NCBI GenBank assembly: GCA_033398695.1
Contig: CM065802.1
Coordinates: forward strand, 146,244,096 to 146,308,095
DNA length: 64,000 nucleotides
Source: Orobanche coerulescens
Lineage: Eukaryota; Streptophyta; Magnoliopsida; Lamiales; Orobanchaceae
Reading direction: 5' to 3'
Part shown: in pieces, positions 33,280-45,237 of the stretch
How the letters are laid out: each line of letters opens with the position of its first letter
Numbering within the stretch: the first letter of the stretch is position 1
Position numbers and translations under genes: made by a program
The notes under the pieces: generated by a model
The model's database searches: none
What the model was told of the DNA's origin: nothing
The model's input: only the letters and a program-made list of their open reading frames with translations

Positions 33280-34400
33280 TGTTGTGTCGAGATTTTTTCA
33301 CCTCGACAGGCGATCGACTGCAAGGCCGAGCGACCGAGTCCACAACCAATCAAGCTATGGGGAACTCACCTAAACGAAGATACCAGACCACCTTTAGGTA
33401 TCCAGCGATCGACTCCCAAGGCGATCGCCCTTTGGCACCTAGCGATCGACTCTAGTGCCCGGCTAAGGACGACCGTCCTACACCCCGAACAGGAACCATC
33501 GTCCATCAAAGTCCACGAAGACTGAATCTCAAAGCAGCACCCATGTGCAGATCCGAGACAAGATCCGCATTTCATGGATCATTGACCACCAACAGCTGTC
33601 TCTGACAAGGGCGGCTTTACCTACCGACAAGCCCGCCGAAAGGCACAAGGTGGGACCGCCCGTGACAGCGCCTCAGATGCGTGCAGGCTTCTCATTGGAC
33701 CGCGCGGGTGGCTGCCAGCAACTCCTGCAGACTCTTAGGAGACAAGCCCATGTGCTAAAAGACGATCGCCCACTTATTATAATACAGCGGAGGCGATCGC
33801 CCGGCTTATCCAAGTCCTATAAATAGAGAACCTCCTTCTACTGGAAAAAGGTTCCCAATTCGTTCACATACATTCCGAATTCATTCACGGAAACACATGA
33901 AAACTTACATACCTCCAAGCTCCGAGCTTCTTCCCCGGAATCTACCTCAGGATTTCTCTCTCAGCACCTCTCAACCAGAAGACGGTCGGCAGAGGCAAGA
34001 AGTCTCCACAGTGCAGATTCTAAGAGACATACAAGCCTAGGAGCTCAAACATACAGCTAATACACGCCGTGAGAGGCTGTCGATCTCTCACCGCCGTCAA
34101 TGCTCATCTACGTTGTTACAACAACTCACAGAGCATCAAATCTGGTTCTTCCGGCAATCTAAACGCTCGCTGGCTAAGATAAAGAGAATCTTTACACTCA
34201 TTGTAATTGTATTCTTACATTAATACTTGTATCCCCGAATATTTGTATTAATAATATCTCGCGAGAGCATTCAAGCCCGGGACTAACAACCCCGGCCAAT
34301 CTTGTGTTATTTACTTTTCCCACGGAAGTGTTCTCGCATTTGTTTGCTATCCATCCATTCCAGTAATATCTATCTCCGGATAATATTTTGGGTAGCAACA
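33280..34400 (+). repeat. T1 5' LTR
   Basis: TGTTGTGTCGAG...GGGTAGCAACA. CGATCG-centred sites recur, including the perfect palindrome GGCGATCGCC at 33420-33429 and 33792-33801. The second is 17 bases before the TATA box. Open frames within it are not conserved domains. Confidence 0.93.
33818..33826 (+). promoter_or_regulatory. T1 TATA box
   Basis: TATAAATAG, repeated in the 3' LTR at 53257-53265, shortly after the GGCGATCGCC palindrome (mutated to GGCGCTCGCC in the 3' LTR). Confidence 0.65.
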
Positions 34401-34401
34401 A

Positions 34402-34420
34402 TTGGCGCTAGAAGGAGGGG
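34402..34420 (+). other. T1 primer-binding site
   Basis: TTGGCGCTAGAAGGAGGGG next to the LTR end. It is the TGGCGC type used by many Tat and Athila elements, not initiator Met. The exact tRNA was not determined. The leader 34421-34607 holds nothing recognised. Confidence 0.7.
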
Positions 34421-34607
34421 ATCTATACCTTCATTTTTATTCCTACCGTCCCGAAGAATACTCACTGTTCTCGGGGCATATACTTGAAGTGACACTCACT
34501 GTGCTTCATAGAAAACCTTCAGAATCATGATATCCGCCAACACATCGAAGAGAACCGCTCTCTGAATCGCCGGACACCAAATCCCGGCTCGATCCGAACC
34601 CCAGCCG

Positions 34608-36065
34608 ATGGCCGGGGGAAGCCACGGCAACGCGCGACTCTCGATCCCGCACCTGAGGGGTGGTCCCAACCTCTCACTCGACCAGTTCCAAACCGAGGAA
34701 CAGATCGAGGAGGCTATGGCCATCCTAAAGGAGAGACAGAGAGCATGCGCATCGCCCGCAATAACTCCCTCGACCATCCGCCGCATGGGCAAACGGAAAT
34801 TCAATGGGCTACTGGGCGAGCGATCGTCAGAAAGCCCCGATTCGCGAGAAAAGGCTCTCGCATGACTGGACGGGTCCGTATTCAGTCGTTTGGGACGCGA
34901 CCCATCATGGAGACCTGGGCAATCCGATCCCAATTACAAAACGACAGAATCCGAACCCATCACCAGGAGTTCGGCATACCCGACTCCCAGCCGAACACCG
35001 GTCTATCGTTTGGCTCCCGCTCCGATCGCCAGAGGATCAATACTTGATCGCCTCGGCTCCCGCTCCGAGCGCCTAGCTGCGAGCAGTCAGGCCACGACGA
35101 TGGCCGCTATGCAACACCAGCTCGACGAGATGAAAGCACTCTTGGACACTGGGGCAAGCACCAGCAAAAAAATCATCGGACCGACCGAACCACTCGCGGT
35201 CCACATCGAGGTCGCCCCCGTGCAACCAAGGATCGCTCCTCCAAAAACTCCTCTGTATGAAGGGAGATTGGACCCCGAAACCCATCTAAGTAAATTCCGA
35301 ATTTACATGACCGGGTGTGGGGCAACAGATGCAACCAAGTGCCGAATCTTCCCATTAACATTGGGCGAGCTGGCCTATAGGTGGTACGTCTCACTAACAC
35401 CACGATCGATCATCTCCTTTGAGAAACTGGTGAATGACTTCATGTCATACTTCGCCACCAAGGTCGCCAGACCAGAAGGCCCCCACCGCGTGATGAAAAT
35501 CAGGGAGGGGGAAGACGAAACCGACGCAGATTACATCGACCGAGTGGATGAAATAATCCTCACCGGTGAACCTGTCAGTGACGAGCTCGCTCTCTATTCG
35601 GTCCTGGGGGGATTCTACGGTCATTCACCCATGTTTAGACATCTCACCAAGGATATCCCCCCAACCTACGCGATCTTCCGTGCTAAGGCTGCCGACTTTC
35701 TGGCTAGGCAAAGGTTACTCACCCTCCGCCTAGGCGAGGAAACGCCTCCTCCTGCACGAAATACGGTGATCGCCAAAGCCAAGAAGACGGTTGCCAAGCC
35801 ATCCGATAGCCACAAGGCCACCGATGATGTGGAAGCCCATCTCCTCCAAAAGTTCAACCGAACTCCGGCCCACATTTTCCACGCCATCAAGGGGTGCGAA
35901 CCGCTGAACAAGCCAAAAGCTATAAGGGACCATGGTCATCTGGACCACAATCAATATTGTGCTTACCACAAGAGTCCCGGCCACAACACCAACCAATGCC
36001 GCGACCTCCTCAAACAACTATGGAGATTATTCGAAGCAGGCAAGTTGGACAGTTTATTGGCTTAG
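34608..36065 (+). pseudogene. T1 gag, one nonsense codon
   Basis: One frame from ATG 34608 to TAG 36063, interrupted by TGA at 34863-34865, which looks like CGA to TGA (loss of a methylated CpG). The retrotransposon-gag domain is at about 35260-35700: HLSKFRIYMTG, then CRIFPLTLGELAYRWYVSL, then SFEKLVNDFMSYFA. The knuckle CAYHKSPGHNTNQC (about 35959) is of Tat type. The frame stays open for about 60 codons past the TAG, so the original gag may have been longer. Role: particle protein and RNA binding. An open frame from 34890 would skip the nonsense codon, but its N-terminus is not conserved. Confidence 0.82.
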
Positions 36066-37282
36066 CCAGAGCCCCACCAGTCTCCCAGCACGGTCGCCCG
36101 AGTCGAACGCGAATCGAACGGAAAGCTCATACGAGCCGACCCCTCGATCAACCCCGACGATCGTATCAACATGCTTCAATCAAGAGAAGGGAACTTAGGA
36201 CGTCTCTCCCAGATTTCCCGCCTCATCAAACTAAAGGCTACTGGCTGAGCTAACACTTCGAAAAGGAGGATGACTCGCTCGTCCCTCTAATGTTCATCAT
36301 CAACATGATGGACCTGGGCAGTGATCGCCTCCCCTGGCACAACGTATACCATCAAGGATTGTCATCTAACATGACGATCCGAGGTAGAAGAGTGCAGCCA
36401 TGGTCCTGGTGGTCGTTGGAACCGACTGTTTAGGCCATGCAAGGTTCCTTTGGGCCGCGATCGCCTGCCCTTCATTTAAATACGAGGCCGGCGTAGTCTG
36501 AGGGCCCTCAAAAACTAATCTGTGGACACGATCGCCCACCCTCGAAGGTCCATCACTTAACATGGTGGGTCCTTCACGGACAATGCGACGCGTCCATACC
36601 CCCGTCTCAACGTACACCGTCGAGGGTCGCCATCTTCATGGCGAGCCGAGGTGGAAGAAGAGCTAACATGCCGCGGACATGGAGTTGATTAATCCGACGA
36701 CGCCCCGCGCAAGGACTCCTCTAGACCAAGACCGCACGCCCTTCATTTAAATACGAGGTGAGGCGCAGCCTAACAGAGGACCCTCACAATAAAATGAGTC
36801 ACGAGACAGACAATGTCGCTCGCGCACAAGACATGGTCATGGAGATTGGTCCATCGAACTCCGTGATCGTGCATGGTTCCTCAAAGTACGAAATGGACAG
36901 CTTTCCTCAAGGATTCGTCAAAATTGAAGACTGCTCACTCAATGATTTATTTCCGTCCCCTTATTTTCACTAAGTGAACAAAAACAAGGGGGAAGAGTGC
37001 GGAATACCTATACGACGATCGTCCCTATCCAATCACATACGGAGATCGGCATTTTTAGATGTTTGTGTAGTGATCGAATTTGTTGTAAAAGTTATCTATT
37101 TGAGTTTATCAATTCACTTAGACATACTACACACGCAACAATCTCTCCTCACACATTTGTACAAAGTCAAGCAAAAGACTCAAAAATAGCAATCATTCAA
37201 GTTATAAATCGAAGAAGCAAAACACTCATTTCATTACTTGAAAACTCAAAGGTACATACACGGTCGCCCGAAGGCCTAAGTA
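36066..37282. other. T1 internal non-coding region where pol would be
   Basis: No protease, RT or integrase motif in any frame. Two ~30-bp direct repeats around CCCTTCATTTAAATACGAGG (about 36468 and 36728) suggest an internal duplication. CGATCGCC recurs (for example about 36315, 36457 and 36528). A short plus-strand frame at 36758-36973 has no recognised domain. Confidence 0.6.
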
Positions 37283-40015
37283 CTACAAAAAGAAAGCTAC
37301 AAAAACCACAAAGCTAAAGCAAACAAGAATGAAAAAGCCCCAGGCCCCCGCCTGGCCTTCGCCTTCAGCCACCGGATCGGCCTGCGGACCTTCACCAGCT
37401 TCCGGAGCGGCCTCCCCGTCCTCTGGAGCATCGGGATGAGCGAGGTTCGCCGGAGTCGGATACCAGCTTAAATCCACGCCAAGTTCCGAGAGATCCAAGA
37501 TTGGCAAGGAGAAAGCAGGATGGAGAGGATGCTCCAACGCATACGCCTTGAAGTTCTCAGCAAGAGGGCCGACCTCCAACCCCCCCTTCTTAGCAGCTCG
37601 GATCGAGTCAGCGAACAACATATAATAGGCAAACTCGCTGACAAACTCCAAGTTAAGGAAGGGATTGGCCTTGGTCGCCTCTACCTCCCCTTTCAGCTCT
37701 GTCATCGTCTGCTGCGATCCTTGGAGCTCGGCCTCCTTTGCAGCTGTCTTTTCCCTCGACTCCGCCAACTCGCTAGTCAGCCGAGCGACGGTCACCTTCA
37801 GTCGATCGGCCTCCATCTCAGCGGCCTTCTGCGAGCATACGGCATCTGTCATTCGGTCCCAGAATCGGTCAACCGTCAACCGAGACATCTCGGCATCCTT
37901 CCTCGCCAGCTCAAGCTCTTGGGTCGCCCGCTTAGCTGCATCCAAGGAGTCCTTCTCCATTGCCACAATCTTGTCGGCGAACTCGGCGTTCTCTTTCCGA
38001 GCAGCCTCGAGATCCGCCTGCAGACGAGTAGTGGAAGGACGCCCCTCAAACTACTGCACAACCTGGGCAGCCATCGTCGCTGCCTGGAGAGTGAGAGCGA
38101 GAGCAGCCAGCATTGTGCTCCCAGATTGTTGACGAGCGATCGCATCTAGATCGGTCGTCCAGGCCTCCGGTAAAGCAGAAACGGCCCGGTTGATGTATTG
38201 CGGGATGTCGCAGGCCTGGCGAGGAGATCGGCTCGCCAGAAAATCCCGCACCATCGGTGGACAGGATGGATCTAGGCTACGGATCCTGCACAAAACAAAA
38301 AAGGTTAGCACATCTCCCACGCAAATGAAAAGTTCAACTCAGCAAGCCAAGTTTACCTCTCAGCTTTCTCGGTATCGCGGCCGAAGTATGGTTTCCCACG
38401 GGGGGTCTCAGCATCGGCGATCGCCATCTTCCGCAAGAAAGTCGCGGAGGGCGCAGGCTCAGTCGCCGTAGGAACAACAGTGATCGGAGGCGCGGTGATC
38501 GGCACCTCACTGGCAGGGGCGGAAACTGGAGTTTCTCCCGACCCCTGCCGTTTGCGATTCGTCTGAAGCCCCTCCTCACGAACTTCCTCCTCAGCCACGA
38601 TCGGCTCCACGCGAGGCTCGACCTCCGGGATGATAGGGAACGCCACAGGAGGAACCCGAGATGATTTCGCCTGGCGGAGATGACCTAGAACTCCAGGGTT
38701 CGACATAGCTATCTCCGGTGGGGGCTCCAGAAAATGAGGAAAGCGAACCTCTGCAATAAGGACAGTCAAGCCACAGTTAGTCATATTCCTCCAACAGGAC
38801 GATCGCCCAGCAAATGGAGATCGTAGAAATTCGTACCTGAGATAGAGATATGTCTCTGAAAACGAAATAGGCGAGCGGACAACCGACGATTCTCCTTGTT
38901 GATCCGGGTAGCGTTCAAGTCGTCGTCCGACAAACTTCGTATCCGCTCCCAGACGACCAGGAAATCAAAAGGCAACGCTTCGATCGCCGGAATATGGAAA
39001 CCTGCAAAAACAAAATCAAATTAGATCAGTTCAGAACATATCCGAACAAAGGGAGAGTCTGAACCCTTACCGGGATTTCTCACCCGAAAGCCAGTGGGAA
39101 TGTTCAGCTCGCCAGTGGGGTTGTCGCTCGCAGAGGCTTTCCAGGCACCGGCGACCCAGAACCACTTCGTCAGATTGCCCCGCACCTTGTTCGGGACTCC
39201 TAGGATCACCCGACCGGATCGGCCTTGTATATGATAGCATCCGACCGACCCTTTCTGAGTCGTCAGTTTGAACAGGTGGTTCATCTCCGACGGCGAAGGG
39301 AGGCGGTACAATCGGTGACCGCCGAACAAGTTAAGAGTGCAGATAATCTAAGCCAGGCATTCGGCGTTAGCTGAAGCGGCGCCAAATTCCAAGCAGCCAG
39401 CAGATTGGAGACGGAGAACGACAAAGGAAATCGCAACCCTGCCTCCATGATAGCTTAGTTCCCAGCAACCATCCCCTCCGGAGGATGATCGGCTCTCTCA
39501 TTCTCGGTCGGCACGAAGAGATCCACATATGAAGGGATATGGAACCTCGTCCTACAGACGGCCAGATCCCTCCTGGTCGCCGAACTCTTGATTTGACCGA
39601 GCGACCACAGAGATCGCTGAGCAGCCCGGAATAGCGATCGATTGGGAGGCTGATAATGATTAGCGATCGAATACTCCCAGAAATCGAACCGAGGAGACGG
39701 ACCAGCCAACCTCTCCATGATCTCAGCAAAAGCCGTGGAGGCCCGACCGAAGGCACTGTGCTGCTTCCAATAGGCCCTCACCACCAAATCCCTCTCTATA
39801 TGTGACCGTCGATGCTCAACCACTGCCTCCCTAGCGACGTCGGCCTCGTTAAATAACGCCTCGACTTCCGCGGGATCGATACCGGCGCGAATAGCTTCTG
39901 CGGCAGTCTCCAGGTGGAAATCGGTGGAAGATCCTCCCCGGACGTTAGAAGTCCCAGTGGCGGAGGAGGTGCCTACTCCCGACGAAGAAGGTATTCCAGA
40001 CATTCTTGAATTCAA
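37283..40015 (-). pseudogene. T1 antisense four-exon gene (gypsy-type transposon-domain protein with coiled coil), broken
   Basis: ATG at 40015-40013. Exon 1 (to 39071) has the domain seen in plant 'putative gypsy-type transposon' proteins, including RFHIPSYVDLFVP and AIMEAGLRFPLS. Introns with GT...AG ends are 39002-39070 (69 bp), 38751-38836 (86 bp) and 38286-38356 (71 bp); protein sequence joins sensibly across each. Exon 4 encodes a long coiled coil rich in Ala, Glu and Lys (about 37640-38000) and an acidic tail, stopping near 37283. Lesions are a TAA at 39455-39457, a frameshift near 39330-39400 and a TAG at 38051-38053. It is opposite to gag and upstream of the polypurine tract. Antisense extra genes are known from Tat/Ogre elements; their function is unknown. 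Confidence 0.75.
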
Positions 40016-40503
40016 GATGAAGAAAGGAAGAGTGTGTTCTTACCGAAAATGGAATCGACCGACGATCGACAACAAGATCTTCAGAAAAATCTCCAGCAAA
40101 ATCCATCTTTCTCCGATAAAAGCACGTAAGAAATGAACACTAGTACTCTGCGCCTTTTTATAGGAGATGGTAGGGACTCGTTTGCAATTATGGAGAATCT
40201 CAGGGGTCGGAACTCAACCATCGCAATTAATACTTCCTTGAAACCCGCGTACGCATCTTTTCAAGGACGCGTCAGACGAGGAGTCATAAATGACCGTCGG
40301 TCTCCCCCAACAGAAACCCGACACGTGTACCGAATACTTTTCCGCATCCGCTGCCATTTCCCGCTCTTTTTAGCGACGGACCAGATCATCCGAATTCACA
40401 GCCGAACAGCTCAAAGACGATCGCCAGTTCAGAAAAATACAAAGTCACTCATCATAACTCAGCGATCGCCATCAGAACCACCTCACCCCACGTTTCCAAC
40501 ATA
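40016..40503. other. T1 sequence upstream of the antisense gene
   Basis: Possible promoter region of the minus-strand gene. CTATAAAAAGG on the minus strand (about 40154-40164) is TATA-like, roughly 140 bases upstream of the antisense ATG. Plus-strand open frames here show no domain. Confidence 0.4.
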
Positions 40504-40523
40504 GGAGCGAGCTGGGGGGTAAT
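40504..40523 (+). other. T1 polypurine tract and S1 target site
   Basis: GGAGCGAGCTGGGGGGTAAT runs up to the S1 insertion. The T1 3' LTR itself begins at 52720 beyond S1. GTAAT (40519-40523) pairs with GCAAT (52715-52719) as a target duplication with one mismatch. Confidence 0.82.
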
Positions 40524-41998
40524 TGTAGGTCACAAGTCGTCCAGGTACAAGTCTAGAGGGGGGGGGGAGGGGGTGAATAGACTTATAGAAACTCTTGAAC
40601 TCTTTTTCACGAAGAGTGAGTTTCTTCAGCTGATAGTTAAACAAATGACTAGGAGTCGTTTGTTCTTAGATATATGCGGAAGTCAGCTGATGACGAATAG
40701 AGATCAACTTAATGAAACACTTAACAATGAATGCAGCAGCTAAAGTATGATGCAGTAAAACAGTAAATAACGCAGGCAATTATAGTGGTCTCAGAGGTGG
40801 GGTAATCCTCTACTAATCCACTTTTTTCCAAACCAGTTGGAGATGAATTCACTATAATTTTCAACCAGTGATAAATATTACAGTGATTCAAACCACACTA
40901 CAACGACTTCCAACCGGTGGAAATCCGTGCCGTTGTATACACTTATCGCCTTGCACCTCTTGATCCTCGATCCTTGGATGCCTTCTGATCTCTTACTTCA
41001 ACCAGTGAAGTACCCCGTACTCAAGATTATAGACAAGAGTTTTTGTCTTCTCCAACTTAAGAGCTTCCTTAAGTATGAACTTTTAGAGCTGCTCTTTTCA
41101 CGATGCTATTGATTGCTTTAGATTGCTTGATTGCTTTGATCGCTTGAATGTATGTTCGCACCGGTAGTTGCTCAGTTTCAAATCTTCGGATATATATAGG
41201 TCACGATCTCTGAGCTTTTTCCTTGTAGCCGTTGCAAATCTTTTGAACAAATCCGTCCGTTGGAGGGAGACTTCTTTGTTTATTCTTTCCGAACGTTGCA
41301 AGGATGGATTCCCATTATTTTATTTTATCTTCGACTGTTGTGAAGACTTCTGCATGTGAGTGCCGAATCTTTTGAATATAAAACGATTAAAGTCTTCAAG
41401 GTGGGTCTGGATGATTTATTTAAATCATATCTCTTGCGGGAATCACTCTAATTTGTCTCTTCACGTTGCATGTGAGCTTTCCGTAATACTTGACTTTTCA
41501 ACGCATGCTGACGTGGACTTGGAGTACTTGGCTGCCTTCGAGTAGGCTGATATGCAGCTAACATCTCTGCAGACAGGTCCTCTCATTCCTTTGTTTGTGA
41601 CTTATCTGATCAGGTGACTTCCCTGAGGTACCTTGGCTGCAGTCTGGTCAAATTTCTATGATAAATTTTGTTGACCAGAGCTACTTTGACTGGACTCGGC
41701 TGTTCCTCTCTGATGGACTTAGCTGTACTCAGTACTTAGCCGTTTTTCAGCCTAACTAATTTTGGCCTACAGAAGATACTCATTTGGTTCTTCTTTACAT
41801 TTTGCCAAGTTTTATACTTAACATATTTGGCCTATGGAAGATACTCATTTGGTTCTTCCTTACATTTTGCCAAGTTTTATACTTAACATATTTGGCCTAT
41901 CGAAGATACTCATTTGGTTCTTCCTTACATTTTGCCAAGTAATAAACATTTGATTTTATATTAATGACATCATCAAAATCTAACAAGTATTCCTAACA
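40524..41998 (-). repeat. S1 3' LTR
   Basis: On the plus strand TGTAGGTCACAAG...TTCCTAACA. It matches 51225-52714 with small differences. A G run lies at about 40558-40575. The 61-67-codon open frames seen in both LTRs resemble no protein. Confidence 0.92.
41761..41942. repeat. 65-bp tandem repeat in S1 3' LTR
   Basis: Units start at 41761, 41826 and 41891 (the last shortened), each beginning TTTGGCCTA and containing CATTTGGTTCTTCCTTACA. The other LTR has the same series at about 52487-52662. Confidence 0.88.
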
Positions 41999-42016
41999 AA
42001 TTCCCCCTATTTTGAT
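41999..42016 (-). other. S1 polypurine tract
   Basis: On the minus strand, CAAAATAGGGGGAATT immediately precedes the 3' LTR. It is the usual copia form. Confidence 0.8.
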
Positions 42017-42216
42017 GATGGCAAAACTTTAAGTAAGTAATCAAATGACCAAGTCTGCACTTAAGTGTAAGACACAAACTAAAATCAGTCTAATATTGAG
42101 ACAACTGGAAATTGTCATTCAACAGACTGTTATAAAATTTTCTGACTTGTTTTTGAAGTTTACAAGAAAGTTTTTACAGGTACAGAAAATAAAATTACAA
42201 GTACAAAGAAATAAAG

Positions 42217-42771
42217 TCATCTGCCTCTTCCTCTGCCTCTGCGAATAGGCTGTTTGGCAGGTCTGAATGTTTTGGCTCTAATTGGTCTAATCTTGACTGG
42301 AGCAAGACCATATTTCCTCTTCACAACAAGAGCTGCAAAGTCTTGTTCTTGCTGTGATGTAAATCTATTCTCTAGACATAACTGCTTGATTTCTTGTTGA
42401 AGCTGTAGCTCATCTAGCTCATTGTCCAGACGGGTTGGCGCTTCCTCTGCTCTGAATGATGGAATCATAGGATAAGCGTTTAGTTCCTTAGCCTTCTTCT
42501 TCAGAATGGTCCAGAGTTTTGGGTATGCTTCTTCCATGAAATTGATAAAGATCTGCTGTGGTGAGAGATTATCATCATGGAGTAATTCCCAGACGTAATA
42601 ATCTCTGATAAATTTCTTCTTTGCAGTTCCCCACATGGGCAGGTCTTCATATGGAATAAAGTCCTCAACATACCATAGCTCCTTTCCTTCCCATTCTAGA
42701 GTAGGCCCAAAACCTCCTCTAGTCCTCCTTCTCTTTCCTTCAGGCTGGTCAGCCTGGTCATCTGGATCCAC
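42217..42771 (-). pseudogene. S1 extra coding region, C-terminal part
   Basis: 184 codons. The start resembles a continuation of upstream sequence rather than a true N-terminus. It contains ELWYVEDFIPYEDLPMWGT and a basic end RRGRGRGR. No enzyme motif. It is the last coding stretch before the polypurine tract, where Sireviruses carry an envelope-like or unknown ORF. No signal peptide or membrane segment was seen, so an envelope role is not supported here. Confidence 0.6.
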
Positions 42772-43584
42772 AGATTCCTTTCTCTTCAGACTTGAGGGTC
42801 CTTCAATTTGAAGGACATCTTGCTTCTTCTTGCTTCTTATTTCTCTCTCTTCCCCCTGAACTCTCTCTTCCCCCTTTTTGCCAGCATCAACAAGGGTAGT
42901 TAATTCTTTGCTCCATTTTGCTCATCCAATCGGACATGCCAAATGGCATTACATTGTTGGTAGGGGAGGTGGTGAGGAATCTCTCTCGTAGAAGGGTGTC
43001 TATCTTGGCATTGATTGATTGAAGGTCGAGTGACACGAGACGTTAGCGACTCTCCATTGTGTTTTTGACTATTTGCACGATCGGCTCGGTCATGGCGGGA
43101 GATATACGAGCCGATGGAGAGTGCTCTCTGAGCCTTCGCAAAAGAGCCACTAGGCTGAGCTTCATGCGCATCCGGTAGGTCGAGAGGAGTTTTCTCCGGG
43201 GTCCACGACTGAGTCTTGACCCGGCTCTGCGTCTAGGAGGCAGTGTCTGGGCGGGTACCACGATCTATCTGCAGCTTCGTGAATAGGCTCGCTCGGCTCG
43301 GCTCCTTTTCTTCTTCTCTCTCTTCCTCTTTCTCTTCTTCTTTCTCCCGATCCTCATCTTTCTCTTCTTACGCCTTTTCTTGAATTTTCTTTTCCTTCTT
43401 CCTCATCTTTTTCCTTTTCATTTTCTTTTACGCTCTGCATCTCCTCCATAATCACCAACATTATTATAATAATTATCAACATAATTGTTATCATCATCCT
43501 TTTCCACTTCTTCTCCATAATCATAATCATCTTTTTCTACCTCTTCTCCCTCTTCTTCTTCTTCATCTTGCAACTCTTGTCTTC
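42772..43584 (-). other. S1 degenerate acidic coding stretch and CTT-rich low complexity
   Basis: On the minus strand this reads as broken Glu/Asp-rich repeats (EEEEEGEEVEKDD type) linking the two extra-ORF parts. On the plus strand it appears as TCTTCT-rich simple sequence, densest at 43290-43570. Small indels break every frame. Confidence 0.55.
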
Positions 43585-44586
43585 TCAATTTCTTCTTTGT
43601 TTTTCAACTGGAATATTTTCTTCTGTTTTTCTCTCTTCTTCTTCTTCTTCAACCACCAAATCAATAACTTCATTATTTCCTTCTCCATATACTTCCTCAA
43701 TTCTAATCTCTTTTTCAACTTCCTCCTCTTCCTCTTCTCCAAAGGAACCATCAAAAATGCTAAGCATGATAGAATGGATAAATTGGTCCATGTTTGTTTT
43801 AAAATGGGACATGAACCAACTATCCTGGAGGATTAATACTAAATCTGATTCTTTGCAAAAGTGAATCAGAACCTCCTCAGTGGCTTGGGGATATTCCCAA
43901 CCACTAGTTGCAATGTAGGTTTGAAGGTTTGAAAATGTCATAGTCTTGAAAAATTTCCACTCTTCAAAAATATGTACAAAAGAGTGTTTTACTGCTTGTG
44001 GCTTAACAAGCTGGAGTTGTTCAATTGAAAGGTTGAAAGTATTATTTTCTAGCAGGTTAAAGGTATAATCAGCTTCAGGGATAGAAACTATGAGACCTGC
44101 TTCTTCTTCTTCGGAAATGTAGACTGGGGGGGTGAGAACAGGTACAATCCGAGTCTCAAGGGTGCCTGGTGCAGGCAGGTCTTCCGGATGAATTGGTGAT
44201 CTGACAGAGGGGCTGGCAAGGTGTTCAGACTTCTCTCCCTCACTAAATTGCAGTTTCCTTGGCCTCTTGGGAGAGGGTTCTGGTGATGACTGCAGAATAG
44301 AGGGTCCTTCAGGGGCTGGTCCCCTTCTCTTGAATCTGACTGCAATGGGAGTGTCGTCGGACTCAGTGTCGGACTCGACTGTAGTTGCGATATCAGTTGC
44401 AGGTCTATCCGACTCTCCTGATGAATAGTATCTTGGATATGTCCTTGAGTCCGGCAGCTCTTTCAACAACTGGGCTGCTCTCCCTGTGCCTCCGACTTTC
44501 TTCACCTTCTCATGGTCCATATGACCAAGCCTTTTATTGGGGTGGAAGGGGTCAGTGTTTCCCTTTGCCACTCCAGTCTTCTCCAA
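43585..44586 (-). pseudogene. S1 extra coding region, middle part
   Basis: 333 codons with no ATG at its start (TTG just after an in-frame TGA). It is probably the continuation of 44590-45237 after a 1-nt frameshift near 44585-44595. It holds a Ser/Pro-rich section with KRPRKLQFSEGEKSE, a possible nuclear-localisation stretch, a globular section (FVHIFEEWKFFKTMTFSNLQ) and a Glu-rich tail. Function unknown. Confidence 0.6.
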
Positions 44587-44589
44587 AAA

Positions 44590-45237
44590 TCAACTAAGAT
44601 GCGTTCCAAACGCCAGCATTATTTTGAACCTCTTCTCATCAACAAGCCATTCGGCTTTGTTGACCTCTCGCACAAGTTGCCTGAAGATGTAGTCTGCCCA
44701 ATCAACTTCTTCTTCCTGAATCAGTGCTCCCAGCACCATTAACTTAGACGACGACAGTTGATCATAACTGCCCGCCATCCCCATGACTATTTTGTTGGTA
44801 ATGTCCAACGCAACACGGTAAATCCTCTTGAGTTCATTCCTCTTGGCTGTGAATTTCAATTTTTCCGGGATATTTTCGACCTTAATCTTTTTCCAGGTTT
44901 CGGCGGCGGATTGCTTGAGAGCTTCGACCGCTAAACCACGGTGCTTCATTCCGAAGACACAACGGATCGTCTCTCGAGATATGCTGACTGGTACTCCGCC
45001 AACTGTGCTATGAATTCCGTCTTGAATCAGATAAGCTTCGCGATAGAACTCGACGAGATCCTCTTTGAACAGGTGTTGCGGGTTGATATCTAGAAATGGG
45101 TAGATCCCATTAAGCTTCATTGCGCGAATCAGATTAATCATGTCGTAGTCCTCCAGATTGGCTTCCAATAAGCCTACCATCGAGAAAATGATCTGGTCTT
45201 TCACCGCCTTCAAATTCACTCCTTCGAAAGATGCCAT
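44590..45237 (-). pseudogene. S1 extra coding region, N-terminal part
   Basis: 215 codons from ATG 45237, beginning MASFEGVNLKAVKDQIIF. It includes VPVSISRETIRCVFGMKHRG and ends LAFGTHLS before a stop that overlaps the next frame. It resembles the conserved N-terminal domain of plant retroelement extra ORFs sometimes labelled 'putative plant transposon protein'. With 43585-44586 and 42217-42771 it probably made one protein of roughly 1000 residues. The region 45238-45794 between it and RNase H is AT-rich and non-coding. Confidence 0.65.

Noticed and set aside
33056..33373. 105-codon frame
   Set aside because: Crosses the C1/T1 insertion border at 33280, so it cannot be an old gene.
43568..43864. 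Plus-strand Ser-rich frame
   Set aside because: Antisense of the Glu-rich tail of the S1 extra ORF.
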